Shown: positions 10,901-19,132, counted from the first letter of the stretch. The stretch is 49,876 nt of DNA from Zelonia costaricensis (GCA_030849075.1 JASAOO010003378.1:1-49876), one strand, 5' to 3'. Program-made: numbers and translations. The notes: generated from the letters alone by a model not told the origin.

Positions 10901-13659
10901 GTGGGCTCAGATGTGCTGGGTAGCTGCTCCGGCGCGAGTGCGGGGAGGGGGTGAAAGACGGGCCGCTGCTGCTCCTTCTCCGCGACTTCGAGGGCCGCGG
11001 CCCTCTCAGCCTCAGCCGCCACGGCGGCGGCGGCCATGCGTGACTGCACCTCCGCACCGAGCGTATCGGGCAGCGTCGTCGCAGTGCCCCACTCTTCTGG
11101 TGACGCGTCTGCCGTAAGCTCCGTGCAAGCTCCTTCCTGCTGCGATGGATGCTGCGCCGCTGCTACCGCCGCGGCTGCATCCTCGAGCCACAAGAGGGGG
11201 ACGAGGCGGCTGAGTGGGAGCCCACAGACATCCGCCAGCGTCCGCGCGATGGCCGCGTCGGCCTCCCAGTACCGCACCGTCACACGCACCGCGCCTTCTC
11301 CAGCCCTCGCGTTCCGCCTTCCATGCTGCTGCTGCTGCTGGGCCGCGGCCGCGACGGCGCGACGGAGGCTTGTGTGCCGCTGACGTGGGTCGGTGCCCGC
11401 CCCGACGTTCGCCCCATCGACGTCAGTCCGCATCGTGTAGCGCCGCTTCGCCAGCACGCGACTCCCGAGCACGACGAGGTCTGTCGAGGGCGTCGGCACC
11501 GGCGACCGCAGCAGGCGGCACTGCGCGCACCACTGGGCCGCCTGCTGCAACTCTGCATCCGTGCAGCCCAGGAGGCACACAGCGAGGTATGGTGGGTGCA
11601 GCGCCATCAGGGGCAGCGTGAAGCGGCACTTGCTTGGTGGGTCGACACACACAGCCGACGACGCAGCTGCGTGCGCCGCGACGTCATCAGTGAGCTCCAG
11701 CTGGTCCGGCATCTGGCACGACTCCACCAGCACCTGCGTCCGCGCCGGCAGCGAGTCCGCCATGCTGTTCGCTGGTCGGTCCAGCGTCACCGGCAGCGGT
11801 GCGGCGAGTCTCCCTGTCGTGCGGTGGGCGGCGTAGTACGCAGCCGTGCAGTCCCCTGGCGACGGTGCCACAAGACCGCCTCCCTTCTCGTCTGCCGTAG
11901 CGCCCCTCGCGCAGTCCGAGTTCGTGACGGGCCGCGGCTTCGATGTGTCGCGCTGCAGGAGGGCGTTGGTGGTCAGGCACGGCGAGGGGTCCACCGTCGC
12001 CATTCCCCAAAGAAGGTGCCCCCCCTCCCCCGCCCGCGCCTGCGCGGGCTCACGCGCATCCACCCGTGCGGAAAGGAAGTCCGTCGTCGGCGCGGCATCA
12101 CCAGCGGCGGCGTCCGTCGCACTGTAGTAGTCTGCAAAGGGCACATGCGCCGTCGCGTGCTCCAAGTCCGCGTACGTGTCCGCAATGACGTCGACGTCTG
12201 CAGTGTTGATGGTCATGGCACGCCACGCGCCGTGTTGCGGCTCTGGTGCGTGCAGGGAGGCTGCGAGGGCGCTGCTGAGAAAGTCCTCCCAGGCGTCCGG
12301 ATCGGACACGGTCGAGGCGGACGCCGTGCACGTGGTGTCGCTCGCCGCAGAAGAGGATGACCGTGAGGAGCGGTCGTCATCAAACCCATCCGCAGCGGTC
12401 GCCAGAAGCACTTCCTCCGCATCCGAGCCCGCGCCCTCCTTGACTGCAGCACCCCCATCGTGGTGGCCTTCCCGAGGCTGTGTGAGCCCTGATGCTTGAC
12501 GCAGAAGTCGGTGCCAGCCCACGCTGCCGTCCGCTGGGGCACCGACACGGCACGCCTCGACCAGCGAGTCGAAGTCGCGGCCCTCGAGAGCGCCGCGGAA
12601 GGCCGCCTCCGACTCCGCCGACGCACCGGCGCTGGACGGCCGCCACGTAGGCGGAGGCAGGCGATCCAGACGCAACAGCGAGAAGAGCCTCACGTAGTCC
12701 ACAACGGGGACATCCTGCTCCAGGGCTGATCGAATCTTGGCCGTGAGCCACGGCGCGAGAGATGCCGCCGCGTCGCTGGAGTCCGCCGTGCCGGCAAGTG
12801 GGGTGTGCGGCGACAGGAGCTCGTGCTGGCGAAGCCGCCGCTGCCGCCGACTCGCCCCTGTCTTGTCACTGTTCCCCCTCGCCAGAAGCCCTTGAAGGGC
12901 CTGCACGCACTCGGCACACGTCAGCAGCACGTCGCAGCGGTAGGTGAGAGCGGCCTCCACCGTGGCGCCGTGCACATCGCAGACGCGCTCGATGGCCGCC
13001 CTCTCCGAGGTCGACAGCCCCGTTGTGGAGAAGACGTAGCCGTGCAGCCACGGGACGACGTAGGCGGAGACACAGGAGCACGTTGCAGAGGGCGCCGCAT
13101 CCCCCGGTGGGTTCGAACGGATAGACAGCGGTGGACAGCCGCCCTCCACCCAGCCCGGGTGCACTACGGGAATACCGCGACGGGCGGCAAGAAGGCGCTT
13201 CTGCGTGAAGCCGCGCCGCGCCACCAACACCGTCGTCGCGCTCGTCAGCGTCGACTGCACGCGCACACTCGGCGAGGCGAAGAGAGCAAGGCGCTCGCAC
13301 CTGCGCAGCGCCGTCGTCTGCGCTGCTGACGCCGTGCCTGGTACTTGGTGAGGCTGTTGGTCCTCGTCGTTGTCTGCGTCATCGTCGTCGTCGTGGAAGC
13401 CCGTGAAACTCACAAGGCAGAGCGGGTCAGTGGCCGGCAGCGCACGAGTGTGCGGCTCCGCTTCTCCGTTGGCCGTCGCGTCTTCTGACGTCCCCGGCAC
13501 GCGGCCCGGAATCGACTCGGCGTTCTCTGCGCCTCCGTCGTGGTGCAGCGGCGGGTGCGCCGCCTCCCCGCAGTGGCCGGTGCGCGGTGACACGTTCGGC
13601 TTCACGGCGGCGAGGGCGACCTTTCTTAGGCCCGGAGGCTGCGCGGGGTGGCTCGACAT
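4942..13659 (-). CDS. Giant multi-BRCT-domain protein
   Basis: This 2905-residue protein has up to seven BRCT-like segments in mostly disordered sequence. They lie near residues 80-175 (ending HPGWVEGG), 205-330, 690-830 (PLLWLEDA), 1090-1335 (with a long internal insert), 1385-1530 (GPAWLAACVRWG), 2245-2350 and 2490-2640. The tryptophan of the third BRCT helix is present in the first, third and fifth, and replaced by Tyr or Phe, or unclear, in the others. A basic cluster SKKRRTEAGR near residue 2700 could be a nuclear localisation signal. BRCT proteins bind phosphoproteins in DNA-damage and replication checkpoints. The N-terminal tandem pair recalls TopBP1/Dpb11, but that is inference. I start at 13659 (MSSHPAQPP) because the open frame upstream, to 14307, translates CA-repeat leader into His-Thr runs. 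Confidence 0.75.
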   Translation of the reverse strand: MSSHPAQPPGLRKVALAAVKPNVSPRTGHCGEAAHPPLHHDGGAENAESIPGRVPGTSEDATANGEAEPHTRALPATDPLCLVSFTGFHDDDDDADNDEDQQPHQVPGTASAAQTTALRRCERLALFASPSVRVQSTLTSATTVLVARRGFTQKRLLAARRGIPVVHPGWVEGGCPPLSIRSNPPGDAAPSATCSCVSAYVVPWLHGYVFSTTGLSTSERAAIERVCDVHGATVEAALTYRCDVLLTCAECVQALQGLLARGNSDKTGASRRQRRLRQHELLSPHTPLAGTADSSDAAASLAPWLTAKIRSALEQDVPVVDYVRLFSLLRLDRLPPPTWRPSSAGASAESEAAFRGALEGRDFDSLVEACRVGAPADGSVGWHRLLRQASGLTQPREGHHDGGAAVKEGAGSDAEEVLLATAADGFDDDRSSRSSSSAASDTTCTASASTVSDPDAWEDFLSSALAASLHAPEPQHGAWRAMTINTADVDVIADTYADLEHATAHVPFADYYSATDAAAGDAAPTTDFLSARVDAREPAQARAGEGGHLLWGMATVDPSPCLTTNALLQRDTSKPRPVTNSDCARGATADEKGGGLVAPSPGDCTAAYYAAHRTTGRLAAPLPVTLDRPANSMADSLPARTQVLVESCQMPDQLELTDDVAAHAAASSAVCVDPPSKCRFTLPLMALHPPYLAVCLLGCTDAELQQAAQWCAQCRLLRSPVPTPSTDLVVLGSRVLAKRRYTMRTDVDGANVGAGTDPRQRHTSLRRAVAAAAQQQQQHGRRNARAGEGAVRVTVRYWEADAAIARTLADVCGLPLSRLVPLLWLEDAAAAVAAAQHPSQQEGACTELTADASPEEWGTATTLPDTLGAEVQSRMAAAAVAAEAERAAALEVAEKEQQRPVFHPLPALAPEQLPSTSEPTYYIRFRRASSGAPWAGDLASAAGAAPAAAPASPPPTGATDHSAPVRDTALLSFFQASGTRHSADATVSAPASVLTSTTMPLPGQPSQQQQQQQALHGSSISSGVAAAAEPHRRCEESDDEAALATAARRFNQLVALFAVTNEVAQGAGAVTQHHAARGVADAATGVSSRRAQTFAACILCCVEGEYARVDWAVVRGLVRYGGGCVEKRTGEEWHAVLQLLGPNASAKSAAGAARADVEAPAASTLPDSVMRALRWNGEHAKLRQKLRRAQQRQGGVSAPGSDHRVTLLAGAESAAGHQTGGGDADDDSKEGGAGGAATVARLSAKLQRVAQHCERMPVLCLVPHSFQRAPANTVSETEFASVSSSAAPSPHPRRHVLSRLLPVTTDYVLASLAVGRCLDPRACFLFHECIPSAPDMRLFHHTPTCGGGGGPAGGESHATPGQARRPALSPWLLERRYSKADAVGVCVAVLWRLPAPPPPLTQPDAVECWSQVDATTARAVPSASLVPLLRVLLLGLRNAVTALGGQVVDQFAPSAVTHVLVMDVGKVVTSSLRDAFASGAPAEVGEVVADTTACAYWPLEYDLSELVQGAARDEVSLVGPAWLAACVRWGAFVEETEGAAPADLMARVEAERHKRARAAAHAAQTKARLQEQHLQRRAREAASHPARSAAVQRHSPALVPPSAAGSQRKRERTPPLQREHANVAQVNTEEVPTQQGCRTPVMRRAVGGAGEERRDEPCTPPPRPPHPQPSPPQPEHQGRARTPAGSGSDSCSIGFIRTGSITHTPRPTSVRLEHARRRSSPSASQHNTWSLMEQHDAEAYVEHLGAVFNFCSPGSTPLPTSARRRHDRERSTATYAEAGASLLAHLMPHTQPSQPSVGTAASAHATPERLVQPAPRSTSLSERHSTPTSSQRTHVLTPVAGPPRASALQALDADGGTSVVSTPRRRTLREVAAAATAAAVSLRSPSLQQPALSSPDRQRRRTEGGRALVVAAAAELYDAQPSPASPDSALAASNAAAAGLSAAVPDVLGGSTMQSTRCGTEEGSVRVAGTNGTVRRSTAHPPPPPRATDHHQSLKEAEPSSIRACERNAESVVDPTPPQSPPPVPSLSAPVHAGTVDAAGFSWMDEVVPDSLHAVIDDVFEPASFVAATAEAYEPAPVVAEVSATAAADTAGLGELRGGEGDGIEGAVVQPLDKAGASPSLHRAVAVAGSDAAGAAGAPQSAPTSALRQASPSPCPPPARAREVVVVDDEDAPVEPRCVAARDGVAGGSPWTRHRPLSLSRRPSRSPPPPQTRRRGNSTAAARSASAVRRAPTPSPAPTSGAPSRWRVYVLHDMPLRDVRLRRCHEALTRFMRKISRDAEGATEPSHPHAAASPASADSIAATVPPMPSPHPPLVFVSRCEDADVLVTHDVNLRESVLVAVAMGCWVVTPRFMEVAAAVLRDAGGNGGDERVASHGVDARPAAESGGAHGPVLALRPALAPPAPAAVHAACLARLLDALQECEWEPDMLPRTAVTSTAADADAAAGVQRSLVLQCRRQRQARAEQVVKSSAAAGRVAAASTPPRSLFRGHSFLCLYAEERAAACDRDAGEASLSMGSPVRRLQAIGRVVVAGGGRVSAAVKVGSRGEAEQSQSSPSVTAAGVAVSSCTPPLRPRPTTAPELRCCTAASAATPTPSRRARHENSNEGARDASCVVVTDAALFSDLAWLLCRAVCEHPAETLVVLLDASLLRLPCSDAPAEAGGGTVRVSVSRPGPASPVAPCGGDGVPNEVSEQTALHPSKKRRTEAGRADVPRPGEDDPAAPSVHTCTVAQWLASWLLLPPSPSPSALTDPTLGGFVVPGSPYTGWGYTAATAAALRAHLRACCRAALTPPVDGGSAEHAQERHADDAMERLPFDAPAVARVREVFAASDAAAVPVHAGVPERRGGVRRIEFRSGSWVGACVSAGGAAALAAGAVTTGSGRASDAQQSWMRLCEAQTLWGSLSLA
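10621..10641 (-). repeat. (CAG)7 polyglutamine tract in the BRCT protein
   Basis: Seven consecutive CAG codons, read on the minus strand, encode a glutamine run in a linker between BRCT-like segments three and four. A second, shorter Gln run is encoded near 11324-11341. A pure trinucleotide repeat like this is likely to vary in length between strains. Confidence 0.85.
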
Positions 13660-15062
13660 GGCGGAGCCGGTATCTATGCGTCTGTATGAGTGAGCAAGTG
13701 AATGTATTGGCGTGTGTGTGTGTGTGTGTGTGTACTTATGAATGAGTGAGTGGAGGTGTACTTCCTCTTCCCTTTCCAGCTTGTGTGTGTGTGTAGGCCG
13801 AAAGCGAAGGGAGGGAGGGGGGCGAAGGGTGGAAGTCGGTGGTGCTGGTTGCCGTTCTATTAAGCCGGTGCTCACCGTCTCGAAGGGGGGGGGGGGGACT
13901 GCATCGCGTTCGTGCACCTCGTCAGCGGGGACGAGTGGCGTTGTCGATGCGCAGGAGGACCGTGGCGCGTAGAGCCTAGAGAGAGAACTCCTCAGCAGCG
14001 CAGCGCACCGCCCGCTGTCCGGCTGCATCGATAGTGGAAGCGAAGGGTGGGGTGGAGGGCGCGTGCCTCCGCCGTCCCATCCTTTCTCTAAACCATGCCG
14101 ACCATTGCTTCTGTGTGGTGTGGCCCCGCTCACACCCGCTGCACCCCAAGCCGGTCCGCGTGGCGTCGGTGGAGTGGCCATGACGCGCACGGTTAGTTGC
14201 GCCAGCCGCGGGCGCAGCCCTCCGAGATGGGAGGGAAACAAGAATACGCCCGCAGCGTGCGCAACGTGACACGGATCGCTCGCCTCTCCAACGTGCTGCA
14301 GGCGCATGTGCTTTCATATTGGTGTGTGTGTGTGTGTGTTTGTGTGTGTGTGTGCGTGCCACCCCGCAAACCTGTCCATGCGGCCAGCCCGCTGCAAAAT
14401 CACAGCGCACACGCAGCACCGCCACGCGGGCAGTTCCAGCCGGCCCTCCCCATTCACCCCTACTCTATGTGCCGAGCCCAAGCCGACAAGGGTGGGGGAG
14501 GGACGCTGTCGAGCTGCGAGTGCCTCTCGTGCAGTCCTCGCACCGCACACACTCATGTTTCTCTTCTCCAACGGTGAAAGCGACGCCGTTCGCCGTGTCG
14601 CTCACAGGCGCGCGCCACCTTATGTACATCAGCAAGCCTCGGAGAACCAAAAGCAAGGGAGAGCTGTGAAGCAGCGACGGAGGCGGGAAGAGGGAGGGAA
14701 GACAAGCTGTTGACGGAGGGGGGGGGGGGCACCGCCACACCGCTCAAGGGGCACCCACAGGTGTGTGTGTGGGCGCGTGTGGGGCGCAAGTCGTACAAGA
14801 CAAAGGAGTGACGTACATCGAAGTGGATCGAGAGGCGTTCCTGAGGAATGCGTGAGTAAGCCGCAGCGTCGGGGGCACGTGAACAGCGCGAAGGGGAGGC
14901 GGGAGGCGGTGGGCGGAGAGGGCGGAGGGGTCGCCGAGCCGGTGATGAGTGCTGCCCATCAACACGCGAAGGAAATGCCCCCTCAGCTCCCACCTATCTC
15001 ACTTCCCCCCCCCCACCCTCCTGAGCGCACTCCACAGCAGCACCGATCGCCGCAGGTCCAGC
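13660..15062. other. Spacer: BRCT leader and DNAAF1 downstream region
   Basis: This 1.4-kb spacer has (GT)n arrays at 13712-13733, near 13784-13793 and at 14322-14354, G runs at about 13886-13897 and 14720-14730, and a C run near 15007-15016. Several polypyrimidine tracts lie on the minus strand, so the BRCT splice acceptor cannot be fixed. One possibility is the AG at 13879-13880 after the C run. The open frame running through part of it is low-complexity and in frame with the BRCT gene. No independent gene is seen. Confidence 0.65.
14322..14354. repeat. (GT)n microsatellite
   Basis: A dinucleotide GT array of about 33 bases with one T interruption lies in the spacer upstream of the BRCT gene. 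Similar arrays are at 13712-13733, 21657-21674, 28241-28256, 32231-32250, 39503-39518 and 40241-40257, and CA-phase arrays are at 19589-19614 and 42791-42809. Confidence 0.9.
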
Positions 15063-17135
15063 TCACGGCGCACCAGGCACAAAGATGCCGCCCTCGTCCT
15101 CCCCCTCGTCATCCCCGTTGCTGCCACGCGCCGCGCTCGGTGCCGCCTCGACAGGCGCGACGTGCTGGTTCGAGCTCAGAACCCGCTGTTGCTGCTGCTG
15201 GGTCGGAGAGCGGGCGGCGACACTACTTGGCTTGTTCTCATGCGAACGGACGATCCGGTCCAACTCGGGTGACGCGCCGCTGCTGCGCACGGCACCGGTG
15301 GATGTGACCGTGGCCGTGGCGAAGGTGCCGCGTGGCGCGCTGACCTGCGCCGCCTCCACCTCAACGCCCGCGTCCCTCTCCTCCTCTTCGCTGTCGGAGC
15401 TGGTTGGCGAGGAGTCCGGGTCAGACGCGGTGTGGCGGCCGCGCTGCTGCTGCCGCCGCCCCGCCCGCCCCTCATGTCCGGCACGACGTCGGCGGCTCTG
15501 CGCGTCCGCCGTGTCGGCCGCGGCGGACAGCGCCGTCACCGTCGTGATGGCGTTGACGTACTCCGCGTGGGGGCCGTCGTCGCCTGCGTGCTGGTGCCGC
15601 GAGATGAGGCGGCGGAAGTCCTCCAGCCGCTTCTTCTCGGCCGCCGCCCGCTCCTGCTGGATCGCGTGCCGCTCCTTCTCCTCCCCGTCGTCGCCGCCCA
15701 CCGCCCACGCCGTGACGAGGCGCCGCTCCTCCTCGAACACCGGCCGGTCGTCAAGGTGCAGCAGGCCCTTGCATCGCGACAGCACGCGCTTGCGGTAGCG
15801 CGGCAGGCTCCGGACGAGGGGGTTGCCAGAGAGCTTCAGCGACTGCAGCCGCGGGAGCCGCTCCAGGATGAGCAGCAGCGCCTCCCCATCTGCGATGTGG
15901 TTGTGACTCAGGTCCAGAACCGCGAGGGCGCGGTAGCACAGCAGCCCAAGGCAGTCCTCGAAGGTCGCGAGCCTGTTGCCGGCAAAGTTGAGGCTGCGCA
16001 GGGAGCTGCACGGGTTGCGGTGCTCCGGCGCCGGCGGTGGCGGCTGCCGAACACACGACGACGCTGCCGATGCGCGGCGCTGTGCCTCGCCTGCACCCGG
16101 TGCATCGCCGACCGCAGCCGGCCGCGGCGCCTCTTCCCGCTCCGGGAGTGGACTGTGCTCACAGAAGACAGAGAAGACTTCGGCGGTGCGGCGCTGCTGC
16201 TCGAGCTGTGCAGCACGCTGGCGCTTCGCCTCCGACGACGAAGCCATCACCACGGTGAGGTCCGAGGACGCGGCGGCGGTGGTGGCGTCTGTCTGTTCCT
16301 CCCGAACCGCTTGCTGCTGCTGCTGCTGCTGTTCGCGCTCCCGCTGCAGGCTCTTGGAGGGAGAGCGGGACGCACCCTCGGCATCGCTGCCCGCACGGTA
16401 CCGGCAGGCCGCCGCGTCGTACGAGGCGCAGTGCGGCTCGACCGTGCTGAAGAAGTTGCCGGACAGGTTCACCGAGTCGAGCCGCTCAAATCGGGAGAGG
16501 TCCGGCATCACACGGAAGAGGTTGTTGTGCAGATACAGCTGGCGCACGGTGGGGTAGAGGGAGCTGAAGGCGTCACGGTCCTCGGGCGGCACGTTGGCTG
16601 CAAGCGGCAGCGCGACGGGCGGCTTCGTCGACGCAACGGCGTGGTTCGGCAACGTTGGTGCGCTCTGAGGTGAGACCGCGCCGTTCGGGTCCACGTGCTG
16701 GGAAGACTGGGCCGCACCGGACGTCTGCGCGTCCGCCGCTGCTGCACTGCTCAGAGCCTCCCGCTCCGCCTCCGCCTCGGCCAGCTCCGTCGCGAAGGGG
16801 TCGACGCGGACCGGGGGCCGCACCTGCGTGTAGCCCACCCCGCACGGCAGCGTGGACAGCCCGTTCCCCTCCAGCCACAGCACCTTCACATCCGTGTACG
16901 GCTCGAAGGCGGTTGGGGCGATGCTGTCGTAGCCGCGGTTGTGCAGGTACAACTTCTCGTTGCAGATCGGGTTGCGGTAGAAGCCCTGCTTGATGCACTC
17001 GCGAATGATGCCGTCCGTCGTGAGCACGTGCGCCGTCGCCTGGGCCTCGTTAGCGGTCGTGGCGAACGAACCGTTCGTGTCCGACGCCGCCGTCGAGGTG
17101 ACGTCGTTGGTGCTGCTGATGTCGATGGAGGACAT
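15063..17135 (-). CDS. DNAAF1: Dynein axonemal assembly factor 1 (ODA7/LRRC50)
   Basis: This 690-residue leucine-rich-repeat protein is recognisable as DNAAF1, a cytosolic factor needed to pre-assemble axonemal dynein arms. It has the family's opening repeat, KLYLHNRGYDSI at residues 61-72, then VLWLEGNGLSTLP near 85-97. Further repeats are RQLYLHNNLFRVMP near 193, LRSLNFAGNRL near 375 and LAVLDLSHNHIAD near 400. After these comes the diagnostic cap with GNPLVRSLPRYRKRVL and LDDRPVFEEERR near 459-470, then an AW-x-GG motif and a charged helix. Two low-complexity insertions (about 95-165 and 230-360, the second with polyGln) separate the repeats; the C-terminus is disordered. The start at 17135 (MSSIDISST) avoids an upstream Cys-Val run made by leader CA repeats. 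A flagellated cell is implied. Confidence 0.88.
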   Translation of the reverse strand: MSSIDISSTNDVTSTAASDTNGSFATTANEAQATAHVLTTDGIIRECIKQGFYRNPICNEKLYLHNRGYDSIAPTAFEPYTDVKVLWLEGNGLSTLPCGVGYTQVRPPVRVDPFATELAEAEAEREALSSAAAADAQTSGAAQSSQHVDPNGAVSPQSAPTLPNHAVASTKPPVALPLAANVPPEDRDAFSSLYPTVRQLYLHNNLFRVMPDLSRFERLDSVNLSGNFFSTVEPHCASYDAAACRYRAGSDAEGASRSPSKSLQREREQQQQQQQAVREEQTDATTAAASSDLTVVMASSSEAKRQRAAQLEQQRRTAEVFSVFCEHSPLPEREEAPRPAAVGDAPGAGEAQRRASAASSCVRQPPPPAPEHRNPCSSLRSLNFAGNRLATFEDCLGLLCYRALAVLDLSHNHIADGEALLLILERLPRLQSLKLSGNPLVRSLPRYRKRVLSRCKGLLHLDDRPVFEEERRLVTAWAVGGDDGEEKERHAIQQERAAAEKKRLEDFRRLISRHQHAGDDGPHAEYVNAITTVTALSAAADTADAQSRRRRAGHEGRAGRRQQQRGRHTASDPDSSPTSSDSEEEERDAGVEVEAAQVSAPRGTFATATVTSTGAVRSSGASPELDRIVRSHENKPSSVAARSPTQQQQQRVLSSNQHVAPVEAAPSAARGSNGDDEGEDEGGIFVPGAP
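16311..16331 (-). repeat. Polyglutamine codon tract in DNAAF1
   Basis: Six CAG codons and one CAA, read on the minus strand, encode seven glutamines inside the insertion between repeats of the DNAAF1 protein. The tract lies outside the conserved LRR core. Confidence 0.85.
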
Positions 17136-17969
17136 GGCGGCACCAGGACGCGGACACACGAATTCAGAAAAGAGATGAGGAGAGAGAGAGAGCGAGGCAA
17201 GCACAGCCGCCGTGGGTGTCCGTGCGAGAGGACTGCGTACGCGAGCACAGGACAGGCGAGGCGCGTGCGAAGCGGGCGGCAGTGTCAATGGCCGAAGTCG
17301 CACACACACACAAACACAGCCACAGACACAGACGCAGACGGGAAAGCGATGGAGCTCGTGAAGCTGCAACAACAACAACAGCAAAAGGGGCGGGTGGGGT
17401 GGGGGAGAGAAGTGGTGCGACGTGAAAGGGCTCAACTGCACACAAGTGGTGTCACTTCGTGTAGGGGCCAGCAGCAGCACTGCAGGTGGCTGTAGTGCAA
17501 GTGCAGCGCGGAGCACCGCTTCTGTAAACCAGCCACCGGTGAAGAAGGGGAGAAGATGGCAGGGAGGACACTGTGCATCGACGAACTGTGCCTGCGCTGC
17601 TTAACTGTGTACGCTTGTCTTGTGCTGGCGACACACACACACACATGGAGAGAGAGGGAGGGGGGGGGGCGGAGTGTGACAAGTGAGGGGCGGAGAGTTC
17701 GTGACGCGGCCGCAACGTGAACGACGGCACGGACTCTCCGCAGAACGCCGCAGTGAGGCCTCATTCTTTCTTCCCCTCTCACACCCTCTTCCACTCCACA
17801 CGCTTCCCATCTGTGGGCGCCCCCCTCACCTCAGCGCAGGACCATCGCTGAGGCGCGCAGCTTCAAAGGAAGGGGACGGGAGCGAGTGGGAGAAGCTCGC
17901 AGCTCCGCCTCCCCCACCCCCAACCACCAACCACCACCATCACACATCGCACACTCCGTTTTCTCTGTC
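17136..17969. other. Spacer: DNAAF1 leader and AKR downstream region
   Basis: The spacer contains a predicted splice acceptor with a strong pyrimidine tract (17364-17412), CA-rich sequence near 17299-17335 and 17631-17645, and a G run near 17661-17670. Small open frames across it are shadow or low-complexity frames. No gene is seen. Confidence 0.65.
17364..17412 (-). promoter_or_regulatory. Predicted spliced-leader acceptor for DNAAF1
   Basis: On the minus strand a long C/T-rich tract (complement of about 17380-17412), followed by a GTT repeat, ends in CAG at 17364-17366. This would give a leader of about 228 nt. It is one of the clearest tract-plus-CAG combinations in the window. Confidence 0.5.
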
Positions 17970-19124
17970 CTACGCGATCTCAGCGCTGAACCAGCACGTG
18001 TGCAGGTCCAGCTCCTCCTCCGCACCCTCCCTCTCCAGCCCCATGTACGTGCGGAGGCGGTGAATGACGTCGAGCTGCGTTGGCGTCAGCCGCGGCCGGC
18101 TGTGTGGCGGTTCAACTTCAGGACCGGTCTCGCCACTGGACATCACAGCCGCCGCATCAGAGCCAGCGGCACACACGGAAGCGAAGTAGTCCCGCGCCGC
18201 CGCCAGGTTCGCGCGGATGTGTTCGAGGCTCTGACTGCGGACAAGGGTGCAGTACCCCTGTGACAGCCCCCACATGAGCAGCACGTCACGCAGCGAGTAC
18301 ACGGCTGTGGGTGCCGCCGCGCTGCCGTCGTTCCGAACGAAGTAGCGCGTGTACACGTCCAGCAGCTGCGGGTGCGCCAGGAGTCGAGCGTCGCCCTTGG
18401 CCAGTGGAGAGTACTGCTGCAGCACCATGCCGTGGCGCTGCCGGCAATAGGCGTCCACGTCGCGCTGAATGCACAGCGGGTGCAGCTCGATCTGGTTGAG
18501 GATGGGACCCCAGTGGGGCTGCGTGGCACGCGCTGACGAAGTGGCGGTGGTCCAGTCGCTGTGGTGTGCCGCTGGCGGATCTGTTGCCGTCACTGCGGCG
18601 CTACTGCCCGCGACCTCGCCGCTGCTCTCCGTGTCGTGAAAGCACTGCAGCTCTTTAAAGTGTCTTGGCAAGAAGTTGGAAACGCCGCAGTGCCGCACCT
18701 TTCCCTCCGCCTGCAGCGCGTGCATGATGCGCCAGCACCGCGCCCGCGCAGCGCGATGCCCGGCGGCGTCCTGTGGCTTCAGCCCGCCGCAGCCGGGCCA
18801 GTGCATAAGCACGCAGTCCGCGTAGCCGATGCGGAGTTTGTCGATGCTGTCGAGGATGCCCTGCCGCACCGTCGCGTCGTCGCCCATCGACTTCATGGCG
18901 ATCTTCACGACGACGAAGAGCTCGGCGCGGGGCACGCCGCTGCTGACGATGCCCTGGCCAACCAGCGCTTCGTTGCGGTAGACCGCCGCCGTGTCAAGCA
19001 GCCGGTAGCCCATCTGCAGCGCCGCCCGCACAGCCGCCGTGCACGCATCGCCGCGAAGCTCGTAGGTGCCGAAGCCGAGCGGGGGCAGTCCGTGCGACAG
19101 CAGCGGGAGCAAAGGAGGAGTCAT
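17970..19124 (-). CDS. Aldo/keto reductase family protein
   Basis: This 384-residue protein belongs to the NADPH-dependent aldo/keto reductases, which reduce aldehydes and ketones in the cytosol. The catalytic tetrad is complete: Asp44 and Tyr49 in LLDTAAVYRNE, Lys74 in LFVVVKIAM and His108 in CVLMHWPG. The family motif GVSNF, the NQIELHP strand and a cofactor-binding segment resembling the usual IPKS region (here LVRSQSLEHIRANL) are present. It is about 100 residues longer than typical members. Much of the excess is a Ser/Thr/Ala-rich insertion of about 45 residues after the GVSNF region and a longer C-terminal part. The start at 19124 (MTPPLLPLL) is placed directly before the first beta-strand. 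The frame stays open upstream across the ambiguous base at 19133, but that part does not look like protein. The substrate cannot be told. Confidence 0.9.
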   Translation of the reverse strand: MTPPLLPLLSHGLPPLGFGTYELRGDACTAAVRAALQMGYRLLDTAAVYRNEALVGQGIVSSGVPRAELFVVVKIAMKSMGDDATVRQGILDSIDKLRIGYADCVLMHWPGCGGLKPQDAAGHRAARARCWRIMHALQAEGKVRHCGVSNFLPRHFKELQCFHDTESSGEVAGSSAAVTATDPPAAHHSDWTTATSSARATQPHWGPILNQIELHPLCIQRDVDAYCRQRHGMVLQQYSPLAKGDARLLAHPQLLDVYTRYFVRNDGSAAAPTAVYSLRDVLLMWGLSQGYCTLVRSQSLEHIRANLAAARDYFASVCAAGSDAAAVMSSGETGPEVEPPHSRPRLTPTQLDVIHRLRTYMGLEREGAEEELDLHTCWFSAEIA

Positions 19125-19132
19125 GCGTGGCG

